Below are positions 9,065-17,322 of a stretch of DNA of 64,000 bases, piece by piece (position 1 is the first letter of the stretch; the number at the start of each line of letters is the position of its first letter). Position numbers and translations under genes: made by a program. Origin of the DNA: Paenibacillus sp. MZ04-78.2 (lineage in GTDB: Bacteria > Bacillota > Bacilli > Paenibacillales > NBRC-103111); the NCBI RefSeq assembly GCF_024213375.1, contig NZ_JANAVJ010000025.1, positions 1 through 64,000 of the forward strand. Direction: 5' to 3'. The notes beneath the pieces are model-generated. The model was not told the origin of the DNA. It was given only the letters and a program-made list of their open reading frames with translations, and did not search any database.

Positions 9065-10993
9065 TTACAAGCTCTTCATCTGGGCCATGTAAGCGCGGCG
9101 GGTTAGCAGGAAATATCCAAACTGCAGCACGGCAAAAATGGAAATGACCAGCGCCCCGTAAGACCATACGTTCATCGAGAGCAAATTCGCCAGCGTCTTG
9201 TAAGCGAAAGCCGCGTGAGCCGCGCCTACGACAACCGGGAGCAGGAACAACAGGCCGATCTGCACGTTGATGATCCGCCGGACTTCAGGTACGGACATTC
9301 CGATCCGCATAAGCGCGCGATATTGGTTGTCATCGTCCTGCAGCTCGGTGAACAGCTTGAAATACAGCATGCTCGCCGAGGCGACAAAAAACAGGAAGCT
9401 GACGAACAAACCGATAAGCAGCGTTAATGCCGAGCTTTGTTTGTTCGCGGCGTAGATGGAGGCGGGACTGAACAACTTTTTCCGCTGCTCTTCGGGCACG
9501 GACTGCTTTACTTTCTCCACTGTGGCGATATGCTCCTGCCAGCGGTTCAAATCAAAGCCGTAATAGACGAGCTTCCGTTCATCAGGCACCTTGCCCATCA
9601 TCTGGGCATATTCCCCGTCATTGACCACGAGCAGCCCGCTCGCTTCTCCCATCAGATTGATAACGCCTCCCATGACCTGCCCGTCCATCTCCAACGCCCA
9701 GGATTGTCCGTCCCATTGAACGGTCCGCTGCGAACTCTTGTCCATTAGCTTAACGTCGGAATTCCTGTATGGATAACTGAATACGGCATGCCCCGGCGCA
9801 ATCTGAAGCGGGGCTGCATACTCGATTCCTTCCGCCGCCCGATTGTAATCGGATTCCGATATCAGCAACGCCGTCGTATCCAATGCGCGGGAGCCGTACA
9901 GCGTAAGCGGGACTTGAACGCCTACGATTTTCAATTCTTTAGCTAAGCTCGCTCCTTCGGCGGCCAATACGGCCTTGATCTTCTCGGGGTCGATCCCTTT
10001 AGGAGTATTGAGCCCTTGTTGAGTAAAGCTTATCGTATTCGGAAACTGCTCCATCACCTGCTTGTCGCTGTTCTTATAAAACACGTAAATCGTGCCTGAT
10101 GCCGTCAAAATGACCGCGCTTAAAACCGAAACGACGAACAGCGTGCGCGCGTTGTCTTTCATTTTGAACGCAAGCTGCGAGATGGCAATTAAATTCGTCC
10201 TGTTGTAGTATAGGCCCGTCATGCGCTGCAGTCTGCGAATAATCGCCACGCTCGCCTGCGTGAACAAGAAATAGGTGCCGAGCACGGTTAAAAAAATGAT
10301 CGGCATCATAAGCTGCAAAATGAGCTGCAGCGAAGTCGTAAACGCCAAGTAATATCCGCTTCCGAGACAGCTCACGGCCAAAACGGTCAACCACGGTGAA
10401 GCAACGGGAAGCTTCTTCGGCTGCTTGGCCGCCCGCAATAGCGTGATGATCTGACTGCGGCTTACGCTGAACATCGCAAACAGGGTCATCGCGAGAAACA
10501 AGGCCAGAAATCCGACGACCGTCTGAAGCAGCGCCTGGGGCGGTACGACGAAGCTGAGCGGACTCTTCGTTTGGAGCAAACGCGCAATAGCCAAAAAGAA
10601 TAGCTTCGAGAACAGCATGCCCGTGCCGATCCCCACGCCGATCGACAGCAGGCCGATCATCATCTGCTCGTAAAACATCAGCCGGCTGATCTGCGAACGG
10701 GTCATTCCGAACAAGGTGAGCAATCCGAATTCTTTCTTGCGCGTCTTGAGAAAAGCAAAGCTGGCGTACAGCACGAAAAAAAACGAGAAGACGACGATCA
10801 GAATTTGGCAGGCGAAGAGCACTTCTTTCACCATATTTGCCGCTCTGATTTGCCCGTTGGCGACTTCGGGATGATAGATGAAAGCACCGAACATATAGAA
10901 GACCATAACGGAAAAAGTGCTGCTTAGAAAAAATGCGATGTACCGATGCCAATTGCCTTGAATATTTTTAAGGGCGAGCTGTCGGAAGTTCAT
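9065..10993 (-). CDS. BceB-like ABC transporter permease (FtsX domain)
   Basis: The 642-residue membrane protein has the BceB/VraG layout: an N-terminal helix (about 18-38), a first FtsX-type helix group (60-310), a large extracytoplasmic loop (about 315-510) and a C-terminal FtsX helix group (540-640). In this family the permease partners a BceA ATPase to protect against cell-wall-active peptides, and the large loop senses the peptide for the linked kinase. ATG 10993 follows GGGAGGG at 8 bases, so the upstream in-frame extension is not real. It overlaps the kinase gene by 26 bases, as expected for a Bce module. Oddly, no ATPase gene is present between or near these genes; the permease must use an ATPase encoded elsewhere or work as an orphan sensor. 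Confidence 0.88.
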   Translation of the reverse strand: MNFRQLALKNIQGNWHRYIAFFLSSTFSVMVFYMFGAFIYHPEVANGQIRAANMVKEVLFACQILIVVFSFFFVLYASFAFLKTRKKEFGLLTLFGMTRSQISRLMFYEQMMIGLLSIGVGIGTGMLFSKLFFLAIARLLQTKSPLSFVVPPQALLQTVVGFLALFLAMTLFAMFSVSRSQIITLLRAAKQPKKLPVASPWLTVLAVSCLGSGYYLAFTTSLQLILQLMMPIIFLTVLGTYFLFTQASVAIIRRLQRMTGLYYNRTNLIAISQLAFKMKDNARTLFVVSVLSAVILTASGTIYVFYKNSDKQVMEQFPNTISFTQQGLNTPKGIDPEKIKAVLAAEGASLAKELKIVGVQVPLTLYGSRALDTTALLISESDYNRAAEGIEYAAPLQIAPGHAVFSYPYRNSDVKLMDKSSQRTVQWDGQSWALEMDGQVMGGVINLMGEASGLLVVNDGEYAQMMGKVPDERKLVYYGFDLNRWQEHIATVEKVKQSVPEEQRKKLFSPASIYAANKQSSALTLLIGLFVSFLFFVASASMLYFKLFTELQDDDNQYRALMRIGMSVPEVRRIINVQIGLLFLLPVVVGAAHAAFAYKTLANLLSMNVWSYGALVISIFAVLQFGYFLLTRRAYMAQMKSL

Positions 10994-12083
10994 CGAAGTT
11001 CCCTCCCAGGCTGCGAGAGAAATGAAGGCGGACGGTCGTTCCTTCCCCGAGCTTCGATTCGATCTCGAGCCGGTGTCCGAGCCTCCTGCACGCTTCCTTG
11101 GCGATAAACAGCCCCATGCCGGTCGATTCGGCGACAAGCCTGCCGTTCTCGCCGGTAAAAAAAGGATCGAACACCCGCGGAAGATCCTGCTCGGCGATGC
11201 CGATCCCTTCGTCCTGAAATACAGCATGGCAGCCGCTGCCGTCCTTCGTGACTGTCATGATCAGCGATTTGCCGCTGTCGTGCTTGCTCTTGGAATATTT
11301 AATCGCATTCGAGACGATTTGATGCAAAATGATGCCGAGCCACTTGTCATCCGTATCGATGTAGCACGCTTCGTGGCTGGCAATCAGCTTCGGATATATC
11401 CGGTAGCGGATGCATGCCTTCTTATGCTCGTTAATGACATGGCGGACCGCTTGCAGCAGGTCGATCTTCTGCATGCGAAGATCCGCTTCGAACTTCTCAA
11501 GCCGTGCCGTGTGCAGCATCATGTCGAGGCCTTGACGCAGCTTCTCGTTTTCTTCCTGGATGCTCTCCAGCACTGCCCCAAATGGTCGCTGGGACGCTTC
11601 CTTCGGCGCGGCGTGCGGCTGCTCGGTCAGCAGTCCGATGACGGACACCGGCGTTTTCATTTGATGCACCCATAATCGAACGAACGTTTGGTGCTGATCT
11701 TGGGAAATCCGGTGCTTCTCAAGCCGGTCGGTATAAGCGCCGTATAATTCCAACAGCAGCTCTACGGCCATCCGCTGTTCCCGGGTAACGCCCGTAGGCA
11801 GGCTTATAACGCCTTCCATAGCCTTGGGCCTGCGGCCGTTCAGCCCGCTTTGCTTCAGACTCCGAAGGCCTTGGAAATACCCGCGCTGCCGGATATAGTC
11901 CAAGATCAAGAAAGCGGCGAGTCCTGCTGCCGATAATAGCGCCATGTAGGCGATATTGCTTTGGTCGAGCGAAACGTTTTTGCCCAGCAGGTCCAGCTGC
12001 ACGACTGCCGCGATCAAGATTACATTGATCCAATACATGACGATAAATCCGATGCGGTCGGCCAAAAAGTCGCGGAAGCTCAT
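10968..12083 (-). CDS. BceS-like intramembrane-sensing histidine kinase
   Basis: The 371-residue sensor kinase has two membrane helices close together (about 13-30 and 42-62) with almost no external domain. This is typical of kinases that read their signal from a neighbouring BceB-type permease. The phosphoacceptor is H140 in W-V-H-Q-M-K-T-P. The ATP-binding domain shows the N box (Q-I-V-S-N-A-I-K-Y-S), D-E-G-I-G-I and G-M-G-L-F-I. It starts within the regulator stop (ATGA overlap at 12080-12083) and overlaps the permease start by 26 bases, so the three genes are translationally coupled. The signal is likely a cell-envelope peptide antibiotic; this is inferred from family only. Confidence 0.92.
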   Translation of the reverse strand: MSFRDFLADRIGFIVMYWINVILIAAVVQLDLLGKNVSLDQSNIAYMALLSAAGLAAFLILDYIRQRGYFQGLRSLKQSGLNGRRPKAMEGVISLPTGVTREQRMAVELLLELYGAYTDRLEKHRISQDQHQTFVRLWVHQMKTPVSVIGLLTEQPHAAPKEASQRPFGAVLESIQEENEKLRQGLDMMLHTARLEKFEADLRMQKIDLLQAVRHVINEHKKACIRYRIYPKLIASHEACYIDTDDKWLGIILHQIVSNAIKYSKSKHDSGKSLIMTVTKDGSGCHAVFQDEGIGIAEQDLPRVFDPFFTGENGRLVAESTGMGLFIAKEACRRLGHRLEIESKLGEGTTVRLHFSRSLGGNFDELPTARP

Positions 12084-12784
12084 CCTTCGCCCTCCCAGGA
12101 AGTCTGAAGCCGGTAGCCTTGGCCGCGGACCGTTTCGATGACGCGCGTGATGCCGAGCTCTTCCAATTTTTTGCGCACCCTCGTAACATTCACCGTCAGC
12201 GTATTGTCGTCAACGAAATCGATATCGTCCCACAGCGCCTCAAGCAGCCGTTCGCGGGACACGACTTCCCCCGCCTGCTTCAGCAGGAGATCCAGCAGCA
12301 GCAGCTCGTTGCGGCTGAGGTCCACTTTGCGCCCCTGCCATTCGGCCGAGCTCCGGGTCCGGTCGACGAACAGGCCGTTCAGCTCTGTCAGTTCTCGTCC
12401 GGCCTGCACTTGCGCATATTCCCCATAGGCGCGGCGCAGAGCGCTTTTGACCTTCGCCATGACGACTTCCGAATGAAACGGCTTCGTTATGTAATCGTCG
12501 CCGCCGTTCTCAATGGCCATGATCTGGTCCATTTCCCCGACCCGTGCGGACATGAACAAAATCGGCACGCTGGAGACGGTGCGAATCTGACGGCACCAAT
12601 AAAACCCGTCGTAACTAGGCAAGTTGATATCGAGCAGCACAAGCTCGGGCTTATGCTGAAGGAACGCGTCCTTGATATGTTTATAGTCGGTCGTGCGAAC
12701 CGCTTCGTACTCGTATTTTTCCAAGTATTCCTGAAGGATACCAGCAATCTTATCGTCATCCTCCACGATCAGGATACGATACAT
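12080..12784 (-). CDS. OmpR-family response regulator (BceR-like)
   Basis: The 234-residue regulator has a receiver domain (1-118; acidic pocket E8-D-D-D, phospho-acceptor D52 in L-L-D-I-N-L-P, and K in T-K-P-F) and a C-terminal winged helix (about 130-230) with the R-V-R-K-K-L-E and R-G-Q-G-Y-R-L signatures. It would be phosphorylated by the adjoining kinase and then activate its own transporter promoter. ATG 12784 follows AGGGGG and fits the M-Y-R-I-L-I-V-E-D-D start; an upstream TTG (12805) is less likely. First gene of the three-gene operon. Confidence 0.94.
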   Translation of the reverse strand: MYRILIVEDDDKIAGILQEYLEKYEYEAVRTTDYKHIKDAFLQHKPELVLLDINLPSYDGFYWCRQIRTVSSVPILFMSARVGEMDQIMAIENGGDDYITKPFHSEVVMAKVKSALRRAYGEYAQVQAGRELTELNGLFVDRTRSSAEWQGRKVDLSRNELLLLDLLLKQAGEVVSRERLLEALWDDIDFVDDNTLTVNVTRVRKKLEELGITRVIETVRGQGYRLQTSWEGEG

Positions 12785-12819
12785 TATCCCAAGCCCCCTC
12801 TCCAAGTCGCTACGGAAAT

Positions 12820-12825
12820 ATTATA
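12820..12825 (-). promoter_or_regulatory. -10 element of the Bce-like operon
   Basis: A perfect TATAAT on the minus strand lies 35 bases before the regulator start. The best -35 (TTAACC, 19 bases upstream) is poor, which would fit a promoter that needs an activator. Assigned by sequence only. Confidence 0.4.
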
Positions 12826-12923
12826 CCCTTTTTTGGCAAGGCTCGGTTAACAGCGCTCGTTGCGGCTCTATTTACATGAAAATCAAAATCATATAAGATA
12901 AATTAGTACCATTGAATGAAATC

Positions 12924-12944
12924 AAGTTTCATTATACGAAACTT
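12924..12944. promoter_or_regulatory. Perfect palindrome upstream of the VOC gene (operator candidate)
   Basis: The 7-base arms AAGTTTC / GAAACTT are perfect and flank ATTATAC. The 21-bp dyad covers a weak -10 (TATACG) and ends 20 bases before the VOC gene start. Its size and symmetry suit a dimeric repressor of the MarR or TetR type. No such regulator gene adjoins it. Confidence 0.5.
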
Positions 12945-12964
12945 CAATAAAGGAGTCATCAATC

Positions 12965-13339
12965 ATGGAAGCTAACGAATATATAGGAATCGATCATGTT
13001 CAGTTGGCCGCGCCGGCCGGATGTGAAAAAGAAGCTCGGGCTTTTTACAGAGAACTGCTGGGAATGCGGGAAATTCCGAAGCCCGAACCGCTTCAGGCGC
13101 GCGGCGGCGTATGGTTCAGCTGCGGCCCCCATGAGGTGCATATCGGCGTGCAGACCGACTTCGCTCCTGCGTCGAAAGCGCATCCGGCTTTTCAGGTCAA
13201 AGATATCGGAAAGCTTAAGCAAGCGTTATCGGAAAAAGGAATCGTCATCCAGGAGGACGTGCCGCTGGAAGGCGTTCTCCGCTTTCACTGCCTGGACCCG
13301 TTCGGCAACCGTCTTGAGTTCGTTCAGCGGCTGACGTGA
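12965..13339 (+). CDS. VOC-superfamily (glyoxalase/bleomycin-resistance fold) protein
   Basis: A 124-residue single VOC domain made of two beta-alpha-beta-beta-beta units. Metal-site candidates are H11 in I-D-H-V-Q, H58 in V-H-I-G-V and E118 in N-R-L-E-F. Members include glyoxalase I, fosfomycin- and bleomycin-resistance proteins and dioxygenases; the substrate cannot be told from sequence. It starts at ATG 12965, 8 bases after AAAGGAG, and is a single-gene unit transcribed away from the Bce-like operon. The palindrome just upstream suggests it is inducible. Confidence 0.85.
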   Translation: MEANEYIGIDHVQLAAPAGCEKEARAFYRELLGMREIPKPEPLQARGGVWFSCGPHEVHIGVQTDFAPASKAHPAFQVKDIGKLKQALSEKGIVIQEDVPLEGVLRFHCLDPFGNRLEFVQRLT

Positions 13340-13383
13340 AATGCTGCCCGGGCGGCCATTGCCGGGAATAAAACCGTACGCAG

Positions 13384-13418
13384 AAAAAAAAGCCCGGCGG
13401 AACCTGGAAGGTCCGGGC
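13384..13418 (-). terminator. Terminator of the coat-protein pair
   Basis: The minus strand shows GCCCGG / CCGGGC arms around a GC-rich imperfect inner stem, followed by T8. It lies 14 bases past the stop of the CotF-like gene. Confidence 0.9.
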
Positions 13419-13432
13419 CGGGCCAGTGCGCC

Positions 13433-14494
13433 CTACATCATATATTTGCTGCTATGGGTCGTGCCTTGCTGGGAATGCGACTGCGTTTTATTGTGGTACG
13501 AGCCGGATATGGAAGCTTGACTTGACGTTGGCGCTTCGACTCCCGAGGAGACGCTGCCAAAGCTGGAGCTGCCGCCGGCAGGGCGGACGGAAGACGACGG
13601 GGCATAGCTTGTCTCTTGCGAGGACGTAGTCCCGGCGCTGTAAGTCTCCTGCCCGCTGCTGTATTTATTATTGTTGTAATCTTGAACCGAACCGGCTGAG
13701 AAATAGTCTTGGTTGTCCGTCCCGGCGACGGAGGATTTCACGCCATATTCGTTGCTATGCGCCCCGGTGGAGGAGGAAAGCGAGCTCCCGAAGCTCGAAC
13801 CGACTGCTTGAGTGAGGGCCGGATTATGGGCGCTTGCTCCGCTCGTTTGACCCGCCCCCGTGCCGGTTAAACTTGAACCGGCCGTTGTGCCGGTGCTTGA
13901 ACCGTAAGAGCCCGAACCGGACGTCGTATGACTGAAGCCAGAGCCGGACGTCTGGCCGTAAGTGCCGCTCGGGAATGCAGTAAAGCTGCTGCCGTAAGGC
14001 GATGCGGTCGAGGAAGTCGCAGTCGCGCTGCCGGACGGATAGCCCGTCGGATACACCGGCGCTTGGTAAACCGGCTGCTGGGCTTGCGTGTAAGCCTGCG
14101 TCTGCTGATGGGCGCTTTGCGCGTACAGGCTGCCGCCTGCATAGGCGGCCTGCACCGCCTGTTGAACGACCGAATGGAGCTGCTCGGTCTTGCGAAGCTG
14201 CTGCTGGAGCTCCTGCTGTACTTCTTGCTGGGAAGCCATGCTTATGGAGCCGTATCCGCCCGATTGAGACAACACGTTGTACAGCTCGGCCTGATCCTGC
14301 AGTGTCTTTTGCGTCAACGATACAAAGGTTTGGCGAACCGCCGGATGCGTCGCCTCCAATGCGGCGGTCGTATACTCGCGGGCCGTGCGCTTAAGCTCGG
14401 ACAAGACGAGGTTGGCGACATCCTGTTCGTTCAAATGAGAGTGAATCGGCTGGGTCTGTGCCGGCTGAAGATTAGAGAAGTTTTGTTGATACAT
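13433..14494 (-). CDS. CotF-like spore coat protein with long Ser/Gly/Thr-rich tail
   Basis: The 353-residue protein has two parts. Residues about 18-105 form the ferritin-like helical Coat_F-type region (L-N-E-Q-D-V-A-N-L-V-L-S-E-L-K-R-T, later Q-D-Q-A-E-L-Y-N-V-L). From about 115 to the end it is low complexity, rich in Ser, Gly, Thr, Tyr, Gln and Ala, without acidic or basic clusters. Coat_F proteins are packed in the spore coat and are often crosslinked; the tail resembles coat proteins that polymerise. The start ATG 14494 follows AAGGAGG. The gene is 26 bases after the 74-residue gene and ends at a terminator, so the two form one unit. Its role in the coat is inferred. Confidence 0.8.
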   Translation of the reverse strand: MYQQNFSNLQPAQTQPIHSHLNEQDVANLVLSELKRTAREYTTAALEATHPAVRQTFVSLTQKTLQDQAELYNVLSQSGGYGSISMASQQEVQQELQQQLRKTEQLHSVVQQAVQAAYAGGSLYAQSAHQQTQAYTQAQQPVYQAPVYPTGYPSGSATATSSTASPYGSSFTAFPSGTYGQTSGSGFSHTTSGSGSYGSSTGTTAGSSLTGTGAGQTSGASAHNPALTQAVGSSFGSSLSSSTGAHSNEYGVKSSVAGTDNQDYFSAGSVQDYNNNKYSSGQETYSAGTTSSQETSYAPSSSVRPAGGSSSFGSVSSGVEAPTSSQASISGSYHNKTQSHSQQGTTHSSKYMM

Positions 14495-14520
14495 GTTTAC
14501 CGCACCTCCTTATGGTTGCC

Positions 14521-14745
14521 CTAGTGGGTGGTTTGCGTTTGCTGCTGCAGCGTACGGAGCAGTTGGTCCGTATTTTGCAGACGGTCCTGCGCGATTTGCG
14601 CCAGCTTCTGCTTCAGCTGCGGATTCTGGCTTTCGGCTACGCCTTGAGCTGCAATTTTGGCGAGCAGTCCCTCGTTTTTGAGGCTGTCCGTAATATAGGC
14701 GAGCTCCTTCGTGCTGACCGTTCCTTGCTGTTGACCTGTAACCAT
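14521..14745 (-). CDS. Small coat-associated helical protein
   Basis: This 74-residue, Gln-rich, all-helical protein (S-T-K-E-L-A-Y-I-T-D-S-L-K-N-E, later L-R-T-L-Q-Q-Q-T-Q) resembles the short proteins often found beside Coat_F genes and may be a half-size Coat_F relative. It has no signal peptide or cysteine. It starts at ATG 14745 behind GGAAGGAGG and is followed within 26 bases by the CotF-like gene. About 50 bases upstream the minus strand reads CATACATA, similar to a sigma-E -10, which would suit sporulation control in the mother cell, but the -35 spacing is unclear. Confidence 0.68.
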   Translation of the reverse strand: MVTGQQQGTVSTKELAYITDSLKNEGLLAKIAAQGVAESQNPQLKQKLAQIAQDRLQNTDQLLRTLQQQTQTTH

Positions 14746-14830
14746 CCAAATCCTCCTTCCTTGTTGGCATTAGATTTCCCGAACTGTGGGAAAATATGTA
14801 TGACGCTCCAATTTATTTTTCGTCCTCTGC

Positions 14831-14878
14831 AAACAAAAAGGACGCCATACCGGGACTGTTGAATCCGACAGGCGTCCT
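14831..14878 (-). terminator. Terminator of the Gld-type ABC operon
   Basis: The minus strand shows perfect AGGACGCC / GGCGTCCT arms with a 24-base loop, followed by T5GT3. It lies 7 bases past the stop of the DUF4340-like gene. Confidence 0.9.
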
Positions 14879-14884
14879 ATTGCT

Positions 14885-15874
14885 TTATTTCTGCTCCTTC
14901 GGCGCTTCTTGCTTCGGCGCCTCTCCTTGGGGAGCCTCCGGCTTGGCCGGCTCTTTCTTGCTCATGTCGGCCAGCTCCTGAATGCTTGCGGACGGAATGG
15001 CGAAGGCCCATTCTCCGCCCTGCTTCGCGATCCAGACGATATCGCCCTCGACGGCTCCGACGTAGACGGAGGAACCTTCCTTGCCTCCGGCGGACGCATC
15101 GGCTTCCTTAATCTCCATCCGCAGCTCCGGCTTATCCAGCCCCTTGATCTCGGTGGTCCGCTTGGCCGACTGCTCCGAAGTCAAAAACGCCGTTTTATCC
15201 AAAAACTGGCTCGCATCGGCACCCTTGAACTCCTTGTCGCCGAGCTTCCAGGCCGCCTCGTACGACTTCTTGTCCGGCTCCGTCTTGGTGATCGTCCAAG
15301 CCTGGCCTTTCCAATCGACTGTCAGCGAGCGAACCTGCTCGTAATTCAGCTTGACCGGACTGTTTTCCATAAAATCGGTCTGCTGCTTAGCGAGTGCACT
15401 CACCGTAGACTCGCTAAGCTGGAACACTTCCGGCGAAGAATTGAACTTCGCGTAATAAAATCCTTGAACGGCCGTCTTGTCGCCCACGGACAGCGTATTC
15501 GCCGAGCCGCCGGCGAGATTCACCGTAAACTCCTGCTTCGGCTTGTCGAGTCCGAATTGAGCCAGATCAGTCGGGTTCGCATCGACGGTTTTTTCTTTCT
15601 TGGCCCCGTTGAACGAATCGACCCAGGCTCCGGGAGCATAGTCGTTCAGCGGAAGCGGGGACGGCTTGGTCATCGCCCATTTGCCGTCCTTTTGCTGCAT
15701 TTCGATGACGGTATCGCAGTTTTTGATCGTGTAGCTTGCCACATCTTCCTTCTTCACCGTGACAAGCGCCGGCGCTTCCGGCTTCTTCTCTTTGAAGAAG
15801 TCCTGACTCGATGCGTACCAGAAGCCTCCGATGCAGATAAGCACCAGAACGAGTGTCGGAATGAACCGCTTCAT
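14885..15874 (-). CDS. DUF4340-like exported protein of the Gld-type ABC system
   Basis: The 329-residue protein has one N-terminal membrane helix (about 4-20) and an extracytoplasmic body that looks like repeated beta units of the DUF4340 type (V-A-S-Y-T-I-K-N, L-T-V-D-W-K-G-Q-A-W). The tail is a charged Pro/Glu/Lys-rich stretch (P-E-A-P-Q-G-E-A-P-K-Q). The start ATG 15874 overlaps the GldG-like stop (ATGA) and follows a strong GGAGGAGG. DUF4340 proteins are regular companions of GldG/ABC-2 systems; their biochemical role is unknown. Last gene of four; probably works at the cell surface with the transporter. Confidence 0.82.
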   Translation of the reverse strand: MKRFIPTLVLVLICIGGFWYASSQDFFKEKKPEAPALVTVKKEDVASYTIKNCDTVIEMQQKDGKWAMTKPSPLPLNDYAPGAWVDSFNGAKKEKTVDANPTDLAQFGLDKPKQEFTVNLAGGSANTLSVGDKTAVQGFYYAKFNSSPEVFQLSESTVSALAKQQTDFMENSPVKLNYEQVRSLTVDWKGQAWTITKTEPDKKSYEAAWKLGDKEFKGADASQFLDKTAFLTSEQSAKRTTEIKGLDKPELRMEIKEADASAGGKEGSSVYVGAVEGDIVWIAKQGGEWAFAIPSASIQELADMSKKEPAKPEAPQGEAPKQEAPKEQK

Positions 15875-17262
15875 CCTTTTCTCCTCCTCCACCAAATCAC
15901 GCCGCCCGCGATCAGGAAGAGGAATGGGAAGACCAGCACCGTGCCGTAGAAAATCATATTCCCCTGCCCTGCGGTTAGCATCGCCGTCTGGATGGCGTCG
16001 CCTTCGCGCGGACGAATCGTGACTTGATTTTGCTGCTCCTGCAGCCAACCGACCGTATTCAGCGCAAAGTCGCGGTTGCCCTGCTGCGCGATGACGCGAT
16101 CCTCGAACAACGTCGAACCGCCGAGTACGACGGCCTTCGGCTTCTTGTCTTTATCCTCGACGACGTAACCGAGGTTGAGCGGGCCCTTCACGTCATTGGC
16201 TTCCATGGTGCTGCGGCTGCTGTTGGCGAGCGTCTCCAGGTCGGTCTCGCCGTAGGCTTGATTCGTCGTCTTAAGAATCGACGTTGCCGGGAAATCCGCT
16301 ACAGGCTGATCCGCATTCAGCGAGACGGCCAAAGTCATCATCGTCAGCAGATTGTACTGCTGCAGCTTGCTCGTAATGGGATGGCTGCCGTATTCCGGAA
16401 TGATCGTGAGCGGATCGTACAGCATGCTCTGCTTCGGTTCGATCGCGACGGCATGCTGGTCTTTAATGCCGTAAGCCGCCATGATCCCGTCAATATTTTT
16501 CCAATTCCTTGCCATATCTTTATTGAAGCCGAGCGCCATATACAGCTTGCCCTTGCCGTTCAAATACGTCTTGATCAGCTCAGCTTCCTTGTCGCTGACA
16601 TCGTTTTCCGGTCCGATGATGAACAGCATGCTGGCGTCATCCGGGATTTTGCCCTCGCGCAGAAGGTTAAGGTCCTTCACCTCATAGTTCTCGCCTTCAA
16701 GACTGCTCCGCCACAAGTTCATTCGGTTGAGTGGAATTTCGTTATGCCCGGAAAGGAAGTAGACCTTGCTCTTCTCCTTGCTGTTCAGATTGACCAGCGC
16801 CTGCGTCAGCTTCTCCTCGCCGCTGAAACTGTACTGGCCCGGCTGCTGCCCGGGCAAAAACATATCGAAATAATAGATCGTTTTCTTCTGGGCGCCGCTT
16901 TCCACCACGAGCGTCCCCGACGGGTCCACCTCGTACTGCTTGGCGATTGCCGGCTGTTTGATCATATCGTATTCGTCGAGCGTAATTTTACCGTTTCGTT
17001 TCTTGTACTCCCGCACCAGATCGACAACTTGTCGCTTGATGTACGGATCAGTTTGATCGCTTGTCAGCGATATGATGCGCACATCTTTATCCAGCGCCTG
17101 AAGCGTCTGGGTCGTCTGATCGGACAGCGTAAATTTTTTATTTTGCGTAAGGTCGACCTGAAGGCCCTTGACCGAATTCAGAAAAATGGTCAGCACGATG
17201 AAAATGCCGATGACCGCCAGCGACAGCACGGTCGCGTTCGTGCCGCGAATCCACTTGTTCAC
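15871..17262 (-). CDS. GldG-family ABC transporter auxiliary protein
   Basis: The 463-residue protein is anchored at both ends: one helix near residues 11-33 and one near 437-457 followed by W-W-R-R-R-K-G. Between them is an external domain of the ABC_transp_aux / GldG type (V-Y-F-L-S-G-H-N-E near 170, then F-I-I-G-P-E-N-D and L-Y-M-A-L-G-F). In Bacteroidetes GldG belongs to the gliding complex, but homologues in non-gliding Firmicutes are common and their cargo is unknown. It follows the permease gene by 60 bases and overlaps the DUF4340 gene by four. Confidence 0.86.
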   Translation of the reverse strand: MNKWIRGTNATVLSLAVIGIFIVLTIFLNSVKGLQVDLTQNKKFTLSDQTTQTLQALDKDVRIISLTSDQTDPYIKRQVVDLVREYKKRNGKITLDEYDMIKQPAIAKQYEVDPSGTLVVESGAQKKTIYYFDMFLPGQQPGQYSFSGEEKLTQALVNLNSKEKSKVYFLSGHNEIPLNRMNLWRSSLEGENYEVKDLNLLREGKIPDDASMLFIIGPENDVSDKEAELIKTYLNGKGKLYMALGFNKDMARNWKNIDGIMAAYGIKDQHAVAIEPKQSMLYDPLTIIPEYGSHPITSKLQQYNLLTMMTLAVSLNADQPVADFPATSILKTTNQAYGETDLETLANSSRSTMEANDVKGPLNLGYVVEDKDKKPKAVVLGGSTLFEDRVIAQQGNRDFALNTVGWLQEQQNQVTIRPREGDAIQTAMLTAGQGNMIFYGTVLVFPFLFLIAGGVIWWRRRKG

Positions 17263-17322
17263 TTTGCTTTCCCCCTTCTGCTTGGACTTCTTCCGCAGGT
17301 GCGCGGAATCTCGGACTTGCGC

